DNA of 64,000 nt from Rhodanobacter sp. (GCA_024711345.1 JANJTA010000008.1:1-64000); one strand, 5' to 3'. Counted from the first letter of the stretch, positions 39,943 through 49,508 are shown. Notes: generated from the letters alone by a model not told the origin. Made by a program: numbers and translations.

Positions 39943-40572
39943 TCAACCCGTGTCGGCCAGCGCCGCCGTCACGCGCTCGCGCAGCACCGGCAGCAGCTCG
40001 GTCTCGAACCACGGGTTGCGCTTGAGCCACAGCCGATTGCGCGGGCTCGGGTGCGGCAGCGGCAGGCGATCGTACGCGAGGTACTCGCGCCAGCCCTGCA
40101 CCGTGTCGGTGAGGCGGGTGCCGCGCGGCACGCCGAGCATGCCGGCTTGCGCATACTGGCCGATCAGCAGGGTCAGTCGCACCTGTTTCAACAGCGGCAG
40201 CAGGCGCGGATGCCAGGCCGGCGCGCATTCGGGCCGCGGCGGCAGGTCGCCGCCCTTGCTGGTGCCGGGAAAGCAGAAACCCATCGGCACGATGGCCACG
40301 CGATCGGCGTCGTAGAAGGTGGGCTTGTCGATTCCCAGCCAGTCGCGCAGCCGGTCGCCGCTGGGGTCGTTGAACGGGATGCCGGTCTCGTGCACCTTGC
40401 GCCCCGGCGCCTGGCTGACGATCAGCAGCCGCGACGTCGTCGACGCCTGCAGCACCGGGCGTGGCCCCAGCGGCAGGTGCTTCTCGCACAGGCGGCAGGC
40501 GCGGATCTCCGCCAGCAAGCGATCCATCGCATGCGACCTTCGTGCGGCATCCGTGCTTTGCTTGTTCCCCAT
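39943..40572 (-). CDS. uracil-DNA glycosylase family protein (4Fe-4S type)
   Basis: A 209-residue protein of the family 4/5-like uracil-DNA glycosylases. CRLC and the pair in GFCFPG and RPECA give the CxxC...Cx16C set of four cysteines for an iron-sulfur cluster. The active-site motif is SQAPGRKVHETGIPFNDPSG, a variant of the G(E/Q)APG motif. The later motif is PHPSPRN, as in uracil recognition (HPSP). The ATG at 40572 is chosen because GGGAGT lies 6 bases upstream; an inner ATG at 40527 would shorten it by 15 residues. It excises uracil from DNA. Confidence 0.85.
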   Translation of the reverse strand: MGNKQSTDAARRSHAMDRLLAEIRACRLCEKHLPLGPRPVLQASTTSRLLIVSQAPGRKVHETGIPFNDPSGDRLRDWLGIDKPTFYDADRVAIVPMGFCFPGTSKGGDLPPRPECAPAWHPRLLPLLKQVRLTLLIGQYAQAGMLGVPRGTRLTDTVQGWREYLAYDRLPLPHPSPRNRLWLKRNPWFETELLPVLRERVTAALADTG

Positions 40573-40595
40573 GTGCGACTCCCGATTCGCTGCCG

Positions 40596-41969
40596 TCAGG
40601 GCAGCAATTTCCCCGGGTTGAGAATGCCGTCCGGGTCGAACGCGGCCTTGATGTTGCGCATCAGCCCCAACGTGGCCGGCGCCAGCGCCAGCGGCATGAA
40701 CTCGCGCTTGACCAGGCCGATGCCGTGCTCGCCCGACAGCGTGCCGCCCAGCGCCAGCACCAGCGCGAACAGCTCGGGCAGCGCCGCGTAGGCGCGCTCG
40801 ATCTCGTCCACGTCGCGCGGCAGCAGGTTCACGTGCAGATTGCCGTTGCCGGCGTGGCCGAAGCACACCAGCGGCACCGCGTGTTTTGCCGCCAGCGCCT
40901 GGGCGCCGTCCACCAGCGCGGGCAGGCGGCTCACCGGCACCACCACGTCTTCGTTGATCTTGTGCTGGGTCACCGCGCGCTGGGCGAACGAGAGCGCCTT
41001 GCGCGATGCCCACAGCGCGGCGTTCTCGCCGGCGTCGGCCGCGACCTCCAGCGCGACCAGGCCTTCGCCGCGCGCGGCGCGTGCCACCGCGTCCTGCGCA
41101 AAGCCCACGGTCTCCGGCGTGCCATCGACCTCGATCAGCAGCAGCGCACCCGCCTGCGGCACGTCGGCGTCCGGCGCGTGGTCGCGCGCCAGCTTGAGCG
41201 CCAGCGTATCCATGAACTCCAGCGCCGCGGGCGTGACCGGCTGCCCCATGATCCGCGCCACCGCCCGCGCCGCCGCGGCGGTGTCGCGGTACGTGGCGCG
41301 CAGCGAGCGCAGCGCGGCGGGCCGGGGCGTGAGCTTCAGCGTGGCTTCGGTGATCAGCGCCAGCGTGCCTTCCGAGCCGATCAGCAGGCGCGTCAGGTCG
41401 TAGCCGGTGGAATCCTTGGTGGTGTAAGTGCCGGCGCGAAAAGCCTCGCCGCTGCCGGCCACGCCGGCGAGACCCAGCACGTTGTCGCGGGTGGCGCCGT
41501 ACTTCACCGCGCGCGGACCGCCCGCATTACAGGCGAGGTTGCCGCCCACCGTGCACCACGGCGCCGAACCCGGATCGGGCGCCCAGAAGAAACCGTGCGG
41601 CGCCAGCGCCTGCTGCAGCGCCTCGTTGGTGACGCCCGGCTGCACCACGGCAAGCCGATCTTCCGGGGCGATGCGCAGGATCCGGTGCATGCGCGAGAAG
41701 CACGCCACCACGCCGCCGGCCGCCGGTACCGCTGCGCCCGTGGAGCTGGTGCCGCCGCCACGCGCGGTGAGCGGCACGCGATGTTTGCGGCAGGCGCGCA
41801 CCAGCGCCTCCACCTGTTCGTGCGCGGTGGGGAACACCACGGCGTCGGGCAACTGCTCGTGGCGCGAGTGGTCGCGCGCGAACGCGCGCCGTTCGGCCTC
41901 GCCGGTGGCGAGCGCATCGTCGGGGAAGATCTCGCGCAGGCGGGCGAGCAGTGCGTCAGGCAGGGGCAT
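40596..41969 (-). CDS. FAD-linked 2-hydroxyacid oxidase/dehydrogenase (GlcD/D-lactate dehydrogenase type)
   Basis: A 457-residue flavoenzyme. The FAD-binding domain (about 35-215) includes PLTARGGGTSSTGAAVPAAG and LIGSEGTLALITEATLKL. The C-terminal FAD-oxidase domain ends with GTLSGEHGIGLVKREFM and AFDPDGILNPGKLLP. This is the family of GlcD, D-lactate dehydrogenase and D-2-hydroxyglutarate dehydrogenase. The exact substrate cannot be chosen by eye; no glcE or glcF is adjacent, which speaks against glycolate oxidase. The ATG follows TACGCT and six bases, possibly leaderless. It is followed closely by the UDG gene. Confidence 0.88.
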   Translation of the reverse strand: MPLPDALLARLREIFPDDALATGEAERRAFARDHSRHEQLPDAVVFPTAHEQVEALVRACRKHRVPLTARGGGTSSTGAAVPAAGGVVACFSRMHRILRIAPEDRLAVVQPGVTNEALQQALAPHGFFWAPDPGSAPWCTVGGNLACNAGGPRAVKYGATRDNVLGLAGVAGSGEAFRAGTYTTKDSTGYDLTRLLIGSEGTLALITEATLKLTPRPAALRSLRATYRDTAAAARAVARIMGQPVTPAALEFMDTLALKLARDHAPDADVPQAGALLLIEVDGTPETVGFAQDAVARAARGEGLVALEVAADAGENAALWASRKALSFAQRAVTQHKINEDVVVPVSRLPALVDGAQALAAKHAVPLVCFGHAGNGNLHVNLLPRDVDEIERAYAALPELFALVLALGGTLSGEHGIGLVKREFMPLALAPATLGLMRNIKAAFDPDGILNPGKLLP

Positions 41970-42013
41970 CGGCCAAGCGTAATCCACTCGCGGAAAGAAG
42001 GTGCTGCGCCAGA

Positions 42014-42370
42014 TCAGCCGGCTTCGAACGCGCCGCGCAGCCACTCGCGGCGGATCGCCTCGGGCGGACCGTCGTAGCTCACCACGTCGAAGCGGCAGTT
42101 GCGCCGTGCGTGCTGCGGATGCGCGGCCAGCCAGTGCTGCGCGGCAAGAATCAGTTTCGCCTGCTTGGCCGCGGTGACCGAGGCGGCGGCGTCGCCGTGG
42201 CTGGCGCTCTTGCGGTAGCGCACCTCGACGAACACCACGGCATCGCCGTCGCGCATCACCAGGTCCAGCTCGCCGTGGCGGGTGGTGTAGTTGCGCGCCA
42301 GCAGCTGCAGTCCGGCGCGTTGCAGTTCGCTGCAGGCGCGCTGCTCGAAATCGTCGCCGGCGGCGCGCAT
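42014..42370 (-). CDS. yraN: YraN family protein (UPF0102)
   Basis: A 118-residue protein of the YraN/UPF0102 family, with the restriction-endonuclease-like fold. The motif GELDLVMRDGDAVVFVEVRYRK carries the E-D-ExK nuclease core. Family function is not firmly known. Its ATG overlaps the stop of lpoA (ATGA), so the two are coupled, as lpoA-yraN is in most gammaproteobacteria. Confidence 0.9.
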   Translation of the reverse strand: MRAAGDDFEQRACSELQRAGLQLLARNYTTRHGELDLVMRDGDAVVFVEVRYRKSASHGDAAASVTAAKQAKLILAAQHWLAAHPQHARRNCRFDVVSYDGPPEAIRREWLRGAFEAG

Positions 42371-44310
42371 CAGTTCGCGGCGGGCTGGAAGGTTCCGCTC
42401 GGCACGGAGCCCGCCGCTGCCGGCTCGACACCGGCGGGCGGCGCGTTCGAGGGCGCGTCGTCCAGTTGCAGGCTGCCGCCCAGGGGGCGCGCCAGGCCGT
42501 TCTGGAATTGCGCCCAGATCAGCACCCGGCGCACGCGGCCGAACTGGTCGGCGGCGAGCTGGCCGCTGGCGCCGGGCACGTAGCTGCCCGGGTGGGCGCG
42601 CAGCCATTCCAGGTACGGCACCAGGTTCCAGGCGTCCATGCCGAACGCGAACAGCCGTGCCGCGCCGCCGCGCGCGGCTGGCAGGCGCGCGGCGACGCCA
42701 TCGCGGTTCGGCAGCCCTGGCTGGGCGTCGAACAGCCACGGCGCGTCGCAGAACTCCACGCCGTCCAGGTCGCGGTTCGCGGCGGCGTCGTCGCTGCCTT
42801 CATAGACGTGCGAGGTAGCGAACACCGGCAGGTTCACCCGCGCGATGCGCAGTTGCGGCAGCAGCAGGCGCGCCTGTTCCGGACGCATGCTGATGAAGAT
42901 GCCGGTGTCGCCGGCAGCGCCGCTTTCGACCGGGACGACGGCGCTGCCGGCTGCGGTGGCGGAGGCGGCGGGAGCGGATGCAGGGGCAGCAGCGACCGCG
43001 GTGGGAAGCCTCAGGCCGGCGATGAGGCTGGCGTAACTGGTGACGCCCGGCGGCAGGGTGACCATGCCGGCCAGTTCGCCGCCGCGCGCCGCCAGCTCGG
43101 CCTTGAACGCGCCGGCGGCGCGCTGCGCGAAGTCGTCGGTGGACACCACCGCATAAACCCGGCGCAGGCCGCGCTCGACCATGTGGTCGGCGGCCTGGGC
43201 GCCTTCGGTCTCCGGCAGCAGGCCGAATTCGCTGGCGTCGCCGGCAGGCAACTGCTTGTCGTCGGGGTGGTTCAGCGCCAGCAGCGGCACCGGCAGCCGC
43301 GGCTGGCTGAACACCGCGGCGACCTCGCCGCGGGTCAGCGGGCCGACCACCAGCCGGGCGCCGTCGCTGACCGCCTGCTGGTACGCCCTGACCGCGCCGT
43401 CGGCGGTGCCCTGGCTGTCGTAGACGCGCACCGACGGGCGCGGCGCATGGTTGCGGCCGGCGTCGAGGTAGGCGGCGAAGAAGCCTTCGCGGATGGCCGC
43501 GCTCGCCGCGGCGTAATTGCCGTCGCTGGGCAGCAGCAGCGCGACCTGGCTGGGTGCCTTGTAGCCCTCGCGCACGTTCGCGCCGGCGCCGGGCAGCAGG
43601 GTACCGACCGGTTGCTGCAGCTCCGGCGTCGGCTGTGCCACGGCCACTCCGAGCCGGCTCAGCGCTTCGTTCACCCACGGCAGCATGCGGTCGCCGCGCT
43701 GCATCGCGGCGGCGCGCTGCTTGAGCGATTCGACGCCGACCTGGCCCAGCAGGTCGAGCACCTGCTGGCGGTTCTGCGAGTGGTCGTAGCCGCTCAACTG
43801 GCTGTCCATCTGCACGCGGGTGCGGGCGGCGCCCCAGCGGTCGCCGCTGGCCGCCATGGCGCGGGCACGCCATTCCAGCAGGCGCAACTGCAGTGGCGCG
43901 GGCACCGTCACGTTCGGCTGGGTAGTCAGCCGCAAGGCGGTGGCGGGGTCGTGCCGGGCGAGTGCCAGCTCGGCCTGCAGCAGGTCGAAGCGCAGCGGCT
44001 CGTCGCCGCTCAGGCGCTGGCGCTTGATCTGCGCCAGCACCGGGACGGCGCGGTCGAGCTGGCCTTCCTCGCGCCAGGCCTCGGCCGCCAGCAGGCGGTA
44101 GCTGTCGGCATGCCCCCGCGATTGGGCGGCGAGCGCCAGCCAGGCCTGCGCCGCCTGGTCGAACTGGCCCTGCCGGGACAGCGCCTCGGCGCTCTGTGCG
44201 GCGGCGAGCTCGGCCGGCGAACGCGGTGCGTTGGCCGGGACGCAGCCGGCCAGCGCCAGGGAGAACAGCAATCCGATCGCGGCGACGCGCGAGAGGCGCA
44301 TGAAGCGCAT
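42370..44310 (-). CDS. lpoA: penicillin-binding protein activator LpoA (outer-membrane lipoprotein)
   Basis: A 646-residue lipoprotein. The lipobox LALAGC places the lipidated cysteine at residue 23. An N-terminal TPR-like helical half (about 40-260) with SAEALSRQGQFDQAAQAWLA is followed by a periplasmic binding-protein-like half (about 270-620). In E. coli LpoA crosses the periplasm to activate PBP1A. The ATG at 44310 has AAGGG upstream; ATG at 44331 and TTG at 44340 are alternatives. Divergent from rsmI and coupled to yraN, the standard arrangement. Confidence 0.93.
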   Translation of the reverse strand: MRFMRLSRVAAIGLLFSLALAGCVPANAPRSPAELAAAQSAEALSRQGQFDQAAQAWLALAAQSRGHADSYRLLAAEAWREEGQLDRAVPVLAQIKRQRLSGDEPLRFDLLQAELALARHDPATALRLTTQPNVTVPAPLQLRLLEWRARAMAASGDRWGAARTRVQMDSQLSGYDHSQNRQQVLDLLGQVGVESLKQRAAAMQRGDRMLPWVNEALSRLGVAVAQPTPELQQPVGTLLPGAGANVREGYKAPSQVALLLPSDGNYAAASAAIREGFFAAYLDAGRNHAPRPSVRVYDSQGTADGAVRAYQQAVSDGARLVVGPLTRGEVAAVFSQPRLPVPLLALNHPDDKQLPAGDASEFGLLPETEGAQAADHMVERGLRRVYAVVSTDDFAQRAAGAFKAELAARGGELAGMVTLPPGVTSYASLIAGLRLPTAVAAAPASAPAASATAAGSAVVPVESGAAGDTGIFISMRPEQARLLLPQLRIARVNLPVFATSHVYEGSDDAAANRDLDGVEFCDAPWLFDAQPGLPNRDGVAARLPAARGGAARLFAFGMDAWNLVPYLEWLRAHPGSYVPGASGQLAADQFGRVRRVLIWAQFQNGLARPLGGSLQLDDAPSNAPPAGVEPAAAGSVPSGTFQPAAN

Positions 44311-44346
44311 GGGAAAACCCTTGTTCGTCATGGTCGTCAATGCGCG

Positions 44347-44352
44347 ATCATA
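44347..44352 (-). promoter_or_regulatory. -10 element TATGAT for lpoA
   Basis: TATGAT lies six bases before a TTG at 44340 that is in frame with lpoA. Transcription would begin near 44340, leaving a leader of about 30 bases for the ATG at 44310. Confidence 0.45.
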
Positions 44353-44391
44353 GCGGATCGACTTGCCGGCTTACGGCGCAGGAGTTTGCAG

Positions 44392-45216
44392 ATGTCCGCA
44401 CCATTTGGCTGCCTGTGGGTGGTCGCCACGCCGATCGGCCACCGCGACGACCTGTCCGCGCGGGCGATCGAGACCCTGCGCGCGGTGGCGGTGATCGCTG
44501 CCGAGGACACCCGCCACAGCCGCCCGCTGCTGGTGCATCACAACATCGACACGCCGCTGATCGCGCTGCACGAGCACAACGAGCGCGAGGCGGTGGAGGC
44601 GATCGTGCGCCGGATGCAAGCCGGCGAGGCGGTGGCGCTGATCTCCGATGCGGGTACGCCGCTGATCAGCGATCCGGGTTTCCGGCTGGTACGCGCCGCG
44701 CGTGCGGCCGGCATTCGCTGCATCCCGGTGCCGGGCGCCTGTGCGGCGATCGCGGCGCTGTCGGTGGCCGGCCTGCCCAGTGACCGTTTCGTGTTCGAGG
44801 GCTTCCTGCCGCCGAAGGCGGCGGCGCGGCGCAGTCGGTTGCAGGAACTGGCCGGCGATACACGTACGCTCATCTTCTATGAGTCGTCGCACCGCGTCGC
44901 CGAGAGCCTGGCCGCCATGCGCGACGTGTTCGGCGGCGGGCGCGAGGCGGTGCTGGCGCGCGAGCTGACCAAGCTGTTCGAGACGGTGATCGGCGAGCCG
45001 CTGGCGGAGCTGGCCGCACGGGTGGCGAACGATCTCGACCAGCAGCGCGGCGAATGCGTGATCCTGGTCGCCGGCCGCGGCGAGGAAGCCGACGCGAAGC
45101 TGGCCGAGGGTCAGCGCGTGTTCGCCATCCTGCGCGAGGAACTGCCGCCGGCGAAAGCGGCCAAGCTCGCGGCCGCGATCAGCGGCGCACCGCGCAAGGC
45201 GCTCTACGAGAGCTAA
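44392..45216 (+). CDS. rsmI: 16S rRNA (cytidine-2'-O-)-methyltransferase
   Basis: A 274-residue SAM enzyme that methylates the ribose of C1402 in 16S rRNA. It starts with LWVVATPIGHRDDLSARAIE and has AEDTRHSRPLL, SDAGTPLISDPG and FEGFLPPK, all family hallmarks. CAGGAG precedes the ATG at 44392. RsmI and RsmH (46502) modify the same nucleotide, C1402, at the ribose and the base; here they lie in the same neighbourhood. It is divergent from lpoA and followed by rnpB. Confidence 0.96.
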   Translation: MSAPFGCLWVVATPIGHRDDLSARAIETLRAVAVIAAEDTRHSRPLLVHHNIDTPLIALHEHNEREAVEAIVRRMQAGEAVALISDAGTPLISDPGFRLVRAARAAGIRCIPVPGACAAIAALSVAGLPSDRFVFEGFLPPKAAARRSRLQELAGDTRTLIFYESSHRVAESLAAMRDVFGGGREAVLARELTKLFETVIGEPLAELAARVANDLDQQRGECVILVAGRGEEADAKLAEGQRVFAILREELPPAKAAKLAAAISGAPRKALYES

Positions 45217-45321
45217 AAGTGTGTGGCGCGGAGCGAGAACAGAGGGAGGGGCCGGCGCCCATGCAACAGCTTTTCTCCCGTTTCTCACTCATCATCCGCT
45301 CACTCCTGTATTCTTCTCCGC

Positions 45322-45685
45322 GGAGTCGGCCGGACAGTCGCGTCGCGCGCAAGTGCGTCGAGGAAAGTCCGGGCTCCGCAGGGCAGAGTGCCAGGTAACG
45401 CCTGGGCAGCGTGAGCTGACGGCCAGTGCAACAGAGAGCAGACCGCCGATGGCCCCGCAAGGGGATCAGGCAAGGGTGAAAGGGTGCGGCAAGAGCGCAC
45501 CGCGTACGGGGCCAACGCCGTACGGCACGGTAAACCCCACTCGGAGCAAGACCAAATAGGGGAACGATAACGCGGCCCGCGTTGTTCCCGGGTAGGTTGC
45601 TGGAGCCAGGCGGCGACGCCTGGCCGAGAGGAATGACTGTCGCGCCGCAAGGCGTACAGAACCCGGCTTACAGGCCGACTCCACC
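45322..45685 (+). ncRNA. rnpB: RNase P RNA (class A)
   Basis: A structured RNA of about 364 bases that is the catalytic subunit of RNase P. The ends GGAGTCGGCC and GGCCGACTCC pair as helix P1. Universal segments are present: GAGGAAAGTCCGGGC, AGAGCAGACCGCC, GGGTGAAAGGGTGCGGTAAG-like (here GGCAAGAGCGCACC), and ACAGAACCCGGCTTA near the 3' end. Its place between rsmI and mraZ is conserved in many gammaproteobacteria. TATTCT at 45309-45314 is a likely -10. Exact ends are approximate. Confidence 0.95.
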
Positions 45686-45939
45686 TCGTTCCCGCCTTCG
45701 CCATCGCCGCGACCCTCAAGTTGCGGTGGTGGCGGAGGCGCTTGCGTGAACAGTGGTTCATGCAGGAACGCCGACGCGGGGCCGATGCGACCCGGTTTGG
45801 CTCGGCGCCGGCCTCAAGCGGTGCATTCGGATTTATAAAAAATTCCCTGCTTTCAAACACCTTCCCGGTGTTTCTCAGAATATGCTGCACATGTGGTCAG
45901 CATTCCGCCTTTACTCCTTGATTCACAAGCGAAATTCCC
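45686..45939 (+). other. gap between rnpB and the mraZ promoter
   Basis: No convincing gene. It holds two small hairpins: GCGTGAAC/GTTCATGC near 45745, and AAACACC/GGTGTTT near 45857-45873, followed by TCTC, a weak terminator at best. An AT-rich patch (TTTATAAAAAATT, about 45833-45846) could be an extra promoter. Confidence 0.5.
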
Positions 45940-46001
45940 TTGACAGTCTCATGGGGCGAGATTATCGTGGGCTCCAGTGTGAAATCGTGGGTTTTAGTGG
46001 A
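45940..46001 (+). promoter_or_regulatory. mraZ/dcw promoter with four MraZ-type repeats
   Basis: TTGACA (45940-45945) is followed after 17 bases by TATCGT (45963-45968). Starting inside this -10 box are four repeats at exact 10-base steps: GTGGG (45967), GTGTG (45977), GTGGG (45987) and GTGGA (45997). MraZ is known to bind GTGGG-type direct repeats with 5-base spacers upstream of its own gene. Bound protein would cover the transcription start, and the last repeat merges with the ribosome site GTGGAG. Confidence 0.88.
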
Positions 46002-46012
46002 GTTCATTGACC

Positions 46013-46459
46013 GTGTTCCAGGGCGAAACCGCCATCACCATCGACGACAAGGGCCGCCTGACCATCCCGACCGCTTATCGGGAGCAGGTGGCGGGCGAAT
46101 GCGCCAATCGTCTGGTGATCACCTACAACCCGTTCGAGCCGGGCTGTCTGTGGCTGTTCCCGTACGCGGCGTGGGAGCTGGTGCGCGACCAGGTCAATGC
46201 GCTGTCCAAGGTGGTCAAGGCGCATCGCGACATGCAGATGAAGCTGGTCGGCGCGGCCGCGGTGGTCGAGCCCGACTCGGCGGCACGGGTGCTGCTGCCG
46301 GCCAGCCAGCGCGCTACCACCGGCATCGAGAAGAAGGCGGTGCTGCTGGGCATGGGCGACAAGTTCGAGCTGTGGAGCGAGCAGGAACACCTCAAGAAGA
46401 TCCGTCAGACCATCGGCGAAGCGGAGATCACACAGGCAATGGCGGAATTGCGCCTGTAA
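46013..46459 (+). CDS. mraZ: transcriptional regulator MraZ
   Basis: A 148-residue DNA-binding protein with two AbrB-like SpoVT domains. It represses the dcw operon from repeats in its own promoter. It reads MFQGETAITIDDKGRLTIPT, and the second half repeats the pattern with DSAARVLLPASQR. The start is taken as GTG at 46013 because orthologues begin MF; a TTG at 46007 would add two residues. It is the first gene of the cluster. Confidence 0.94.
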   Translation: MFQGETAITIDDKGRLTIPTAYREQVAGECANRLVITYNPFEPGCLWLFPYAAWELVRDQVNALSKVVKAHRDMQMKLVGAAAVVEPDSAARVLLPASQRATTGIEKKAVLLGMGDKFELWSEQEHLKKIRQTIGEAEITQAMAELRL

Positions 46460-46501
46460 GGCGCGATCGGCATGTGGGCGGGACGGGAGCGGGAGTGCGG
46501 C

Positions 46502-47428
46502 ATGGCCGAGCAAGTTTTGCGGCACATCCCGGTGATGCTGGGTGAAGCAGTGGAGGGACTCGCCGTGCATGCGGGCGGGCGCTATCTCGATGGAACCTTC
46601 GGTCGCGGCGGTCACGCCCGCGCGGTGCTGTCGCGCCTGGGTCCCGACGGCCGGCTGCTGCTGATGGACCGCGACCCCGCGGCGATCGCCGCCGCGCAGG
46701 CCGAATTCGCCGCCGACCCGCGCGTGTCCATCCGCCACGCGAACTTCTCCCGCCTGGCCGAGTGGGACGAGACCGCCGTCGGCCTCGATGGAGTGCTGCT
46801 CGACTTGGGCGTGTCCTCGCCGCAGCTGGACGAAGCCGCGCGCGGCTTCAGCTTCATGGCCGACGCGCCGCTGGACATGCGCATGGATCCCAGCCAAGGC
46901 GAGAGCGCGGCGGATTTCCTGGCTCACGCCAGCGAGCGCGAGATCGCCGACGTGCTGTGGCACTACGGCGAAGAGCGCCACAGCCGGCGCATCGCTCGCG
47001 CCATCGTGGCCGACCGCGAGGCCACCCCGTTCACCCGCACCGGCCAGCTGGCCGCGCTGATCGAGCGCGTGGTCGGGCGGCGCGAGCCGGGCAAGCACCC
47101 CGCCACGCGCAGCTTCCAGGCGCTGCGCATCCGCGTGAACGGCGAGCTGGACGCGTTGCAGCAAGGCCTGGACGCGGCGCTGGAGCGGCTCAAGCCGGGC
47201 GGCCGGCTGGCGGTGATCAGCTTCCATTCGCTCGAAGATCGTGCGGTGAAACTGTTCATCCGCGACCACTCCGGCCGCGTGCAGAACAGCCGCCGCGGGC
47301 CGCCGCTGCCGGCCGCACCGGCGCGGCTGGCCGCGGTCGGCAAGGCGCAGTTCCCGTCCGCGGCCGAGCAGGCGGCGAATCCGCGCGCGCGCTCGGCCGT
47401 GCTGCGCGTGGCGGAGAAGTTGAGGTGA
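46502..47428 (+). CDS. rsmH: 16S rRNA (cytosine(1402)-N4)-methyltransferase
   Basis: A 308-residue SAM enzyme (also MraW) that methylates N4 of C1402 in 16S rRNA. The SAM site is [16 protein letters not shown], with [20 protein letters not shown] and [11 protein letters not shown] as further signatures, and [13 protein letters not shown] near the end. GGGAG precedes the ATG at 46502; an ATG at 46472 is less likely. Its last bases overlap the ftsL start (GTGA). Confidence 0.96.
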   Translation: MAEQVLRHIPVMLGEAVEGLAVHAGGRYLDGTFGRGGHARAVLSRLGPDGRLLLMDRDPAAIAAAQAEFAADPRVSIRHANFSRLAEWDETAVGLDGVLLDLGVSSPQLDEAARGFSFMADAPLDMRMDPSQGESAADFLAHASEREIADVLWHYGEERHSRRIARAIVADREATPFTRTGQLAALIERVVGRREPGKHPATRSFQALRIRVNGELDALQQGLDAALERLKPGGRLAVISFHSLEDRAVKLFIRDHSGRVQNSRRGPPLPAAPARLAAVGKAQFPSAAEQAANPRARSAVLRVAEKLR

Positions 47429-47694
47429 GGGCGCTCGGCGCCCTGTGCCTGCTGATGCTGCTGATCGCGGTGCTGGCCAGCGCGCTCGGCGTGGTATGGA
47501 CGCGCCACGAGAGCCGCGTGCTGTTCGTCAAGCTGACCGCGCTGCAGAACCAGCGCGACGAGCTGAACATCGAATACGGCAAGCTCGAACTGGAGCAGGC
47601 CACCTACGCCGAACCGCGACGCATCGACGACGAGGCCCGGCAGAAGCTGGGCATGGTCGATCCGCGTCCGCAAGACATCCGGTTGCTGCGATGA
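47425..47694 (+). CDS. ftsL: cell division protein FtsL
   Basis: An 89-residue bitopic division protein. One transmembrane helix (about residues 5-26, [20 protein letters not shown]) is followed by a periplasmic coiled coil ([20 protein letters not shown]). FtsL joins FtsB and FtsQ to recruit and activate FtsWI. The start GTG at 47425 overlaps the rsmH stop; its own stop overlaps the ftsI ATG. The short cytoplasmic part is only three or four residues. Confidence 0.9.
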   Translation: MRALGALCLLMLLIAVLASALGVVWTRHESRVLFVKLTALQNQRDELNIEYGKLELEQATYAEPRRIDDEARQKLGMVDPRPQDIRLLR

Positions 47695-49508
47695 GCTGGC
47701 GCAACCTCAACACTCCCTCGCAGACCGCCGGCCGCCGCCGCGGCGCCGGCCCCAGCGCGCGCCGGCGCATGGTGGTGGTGGTCGGTCTGCTCGGCCTGGT
47801 CTCGGTCGGGCTGGTGGCACGCGCGTTCGACCTGCAGGTGGTGCGCAAGCAGTTCTACCAGCGCCAGGGCGACGCGCGCTTCCTGCGCGAGATGCCGATC
47901 CCGGTGTCGCGCGGCACCATCTTCGACCGCAACGGCGAACCGCTGGCGGTGTCCACGCCGATGATGTCGATCTGGGCCAACCCGGCCGAGGTGCTGGACA
48001 ACGACGAGCGCATCCCCGCGCTGGCGCAGGCGCTGGGCGTGGACGCGGACAGCCTGAAGGCGCAGCTGGCGCAGCGCTCGGACCGCGAGTTCGTCTACCT
48101 GCGCCGGCAGATGGCGCCGTCCGCGGCGCAGGCCGTGCTGGACCTGGGCATTCCCGGCATCAACGGCCAGCGCGAGTTCAAGCGCTACTACCCGTCCGGT
48201 GAAGTGACGGCGCACGTGCTCGGCTTCACCAACATCGACGACCGCGGCCAGGAAGGCCTGGAGCTGGCCTACGACGACTGGCTGGCCGGCAAGCCGGGCG
48301 CCAAGCGGGTGATCCGCGACCGCATGGGCCACGTGGTCGAGGACATCGAGCAGGTGCGCGCGCCCAAGCCCGGGCAGAACCTCACGCTCAGCATCGACCG
48401 GCGCATCCAGTTCCTCGCCTACAGCGAGCTGAAGAACGCGCTGGAGAAATCGCAGGCCGATTCCGGCTCGATCGTGGTGCTCGACGTGAAGACCGGCGAA
48501 GTGCTGGCGATGGCCAACCTGCCCACCTACAACCCGAACGCGCTCGGCGGCAGCAAGCCGGGCCAGCGGCGCAACCGGGCGATGACCGACGTGCTCGAGC
48601 CCGGTTCCACCGTCAAGCCCATCCTGATGGCGGCGGCGCTGTCCAGCGGCAAGTACACGCCCACCAGCCCGATCATCGACACCACCGGCGGCCACTGGTA
48701 CTTCCAGGGCCACGACATCCACGACACGCACAACTACGGACTGCTCACGCCGACCGGCGTGATCACCAAGTCCAGCAACGTGGGCGCGGCGCGCATCGCG
48801 ATGACGCTCGACACCACGCTGATGTACGACACCTACCGCGCGTTCGGCTTCGGCAACAGCACCGAGAGCGGCTTCCCCGGCGAGGCCGCCGGTTCGCTGC
48901 GCATCGGCCGCAGCTGGCGGCCGCTGGAGAAGGCCATCCTCGGCTACGGCTACGGCCTCAACGTGACCGTGCTGCAGCTGGTCAACGCCTACGCCACCAT
49001 CGCCGATGGCGGCGTGATGCACAACCCGAGCTTCATCAAGGGCGGCGACACCACCGCCAGGCAGATCATCTCGCCGGAAGTGGCGGGCCAGCTGCTGCGC
49101 ATGATGGAAACGGTGACCGGCCCCGGCAGCACCGGCACGCTGGCGCGCATCGCCAACTACAGCGTGGCCGGCAAGACCGGCACCGCGCACAAGGCCAGCA
49201 TCGGCGGCTACGCCAAGAGCAACTACACCTCGGCGTTCGCCGGCATCGTGCCGGCATCGGCGCCGCGCCTGGCCGCGGTGGTGGTGATCGACAACCCGCA
49301 GAAGGGCAGCTACTACGGCGGCACCGTGTCCGGGCCGGTGTTTTCCAAGGTGATGGAAGGCGCGCTGCGCCTGCTCGACGTGCCGCCGGACAACATCGGC
49401 CGCTGGTACGTGGGCGGTCCGCTGCAGAACGTCGACGGCCTGGTCGGCAGCAAGCCGCCGGTCGATGCGCCGATCGACGACGCCCCGGTCGACGAGGACA
49501 CGCCATGA
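47691..49508 (+). CDS. ftsI: peptidoglycan D,D-transpeptidase FtsI (PBP3)
   Basis: A 605-residue septal transpeptidase. A single N-terminal helix (about 26-45) anchors it. The pedestal domain (PVSRGTIFDRNGEPLAVST) is followed by the catalytic domain with S306 in STVK, then SSN and KTGT. It cross-links septal peptidoglycan together with FtsW. ATGA overlaps link it to ftsL and murE. The tail after about 580 is acidic and proline-rich. Confidence 0.96.
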   Translation: MSWRNLNTPSQTAGRRRGAGPSARRRMVVVVGLLGLVSVGLVARAFDLQVVRKQFYQRQGDARFLREMPIPVSRGTIFDRNGEPLAVSTPMMSIWANPAEVLDNDERIPALAQALGVDADSLKAQLAQRSDREFVYLRRQMAPSAAQAVLDLGIPGINGQREFKRYYPSGEVTAHVLGFTNIDDRGQEGLELAYDDWLAGKPGAKRVIRDRMGHVVEDIEQVRAPKPGQNLTLSIDRRIQFLAYSELKNALEKSQADSGSIVVLDVKTGEVLAMANLPTYNPNALGGSKPGQRRNRAMTDVLEPGSTVKPILMAAALSSGKYTPTSPIIDTTGGHWYFQGHDIHDTHNYGLLTPTGVITKSSNVGAARIAMTLDTTLMYDTYRAFGFGNSTESGFPGEAAGSLRIGRSWRPLEKAILGYGYGLNVTVLQLVNAYATIADGGVMHNPSFIKGGDTTARQIISPEVAGQLLRMMETVTGPGSTGTLARIANYSVAGKTGTAHKASIGGYAKSNYTSAFAGIVPASAPRLAAVVVIDNPQKGSYYGGTVSGPVFSKVMEGALRLLDVPPDNIGRWYVGGPLQNVDGLVGSKPPVDAPIDDAPVDEDTP

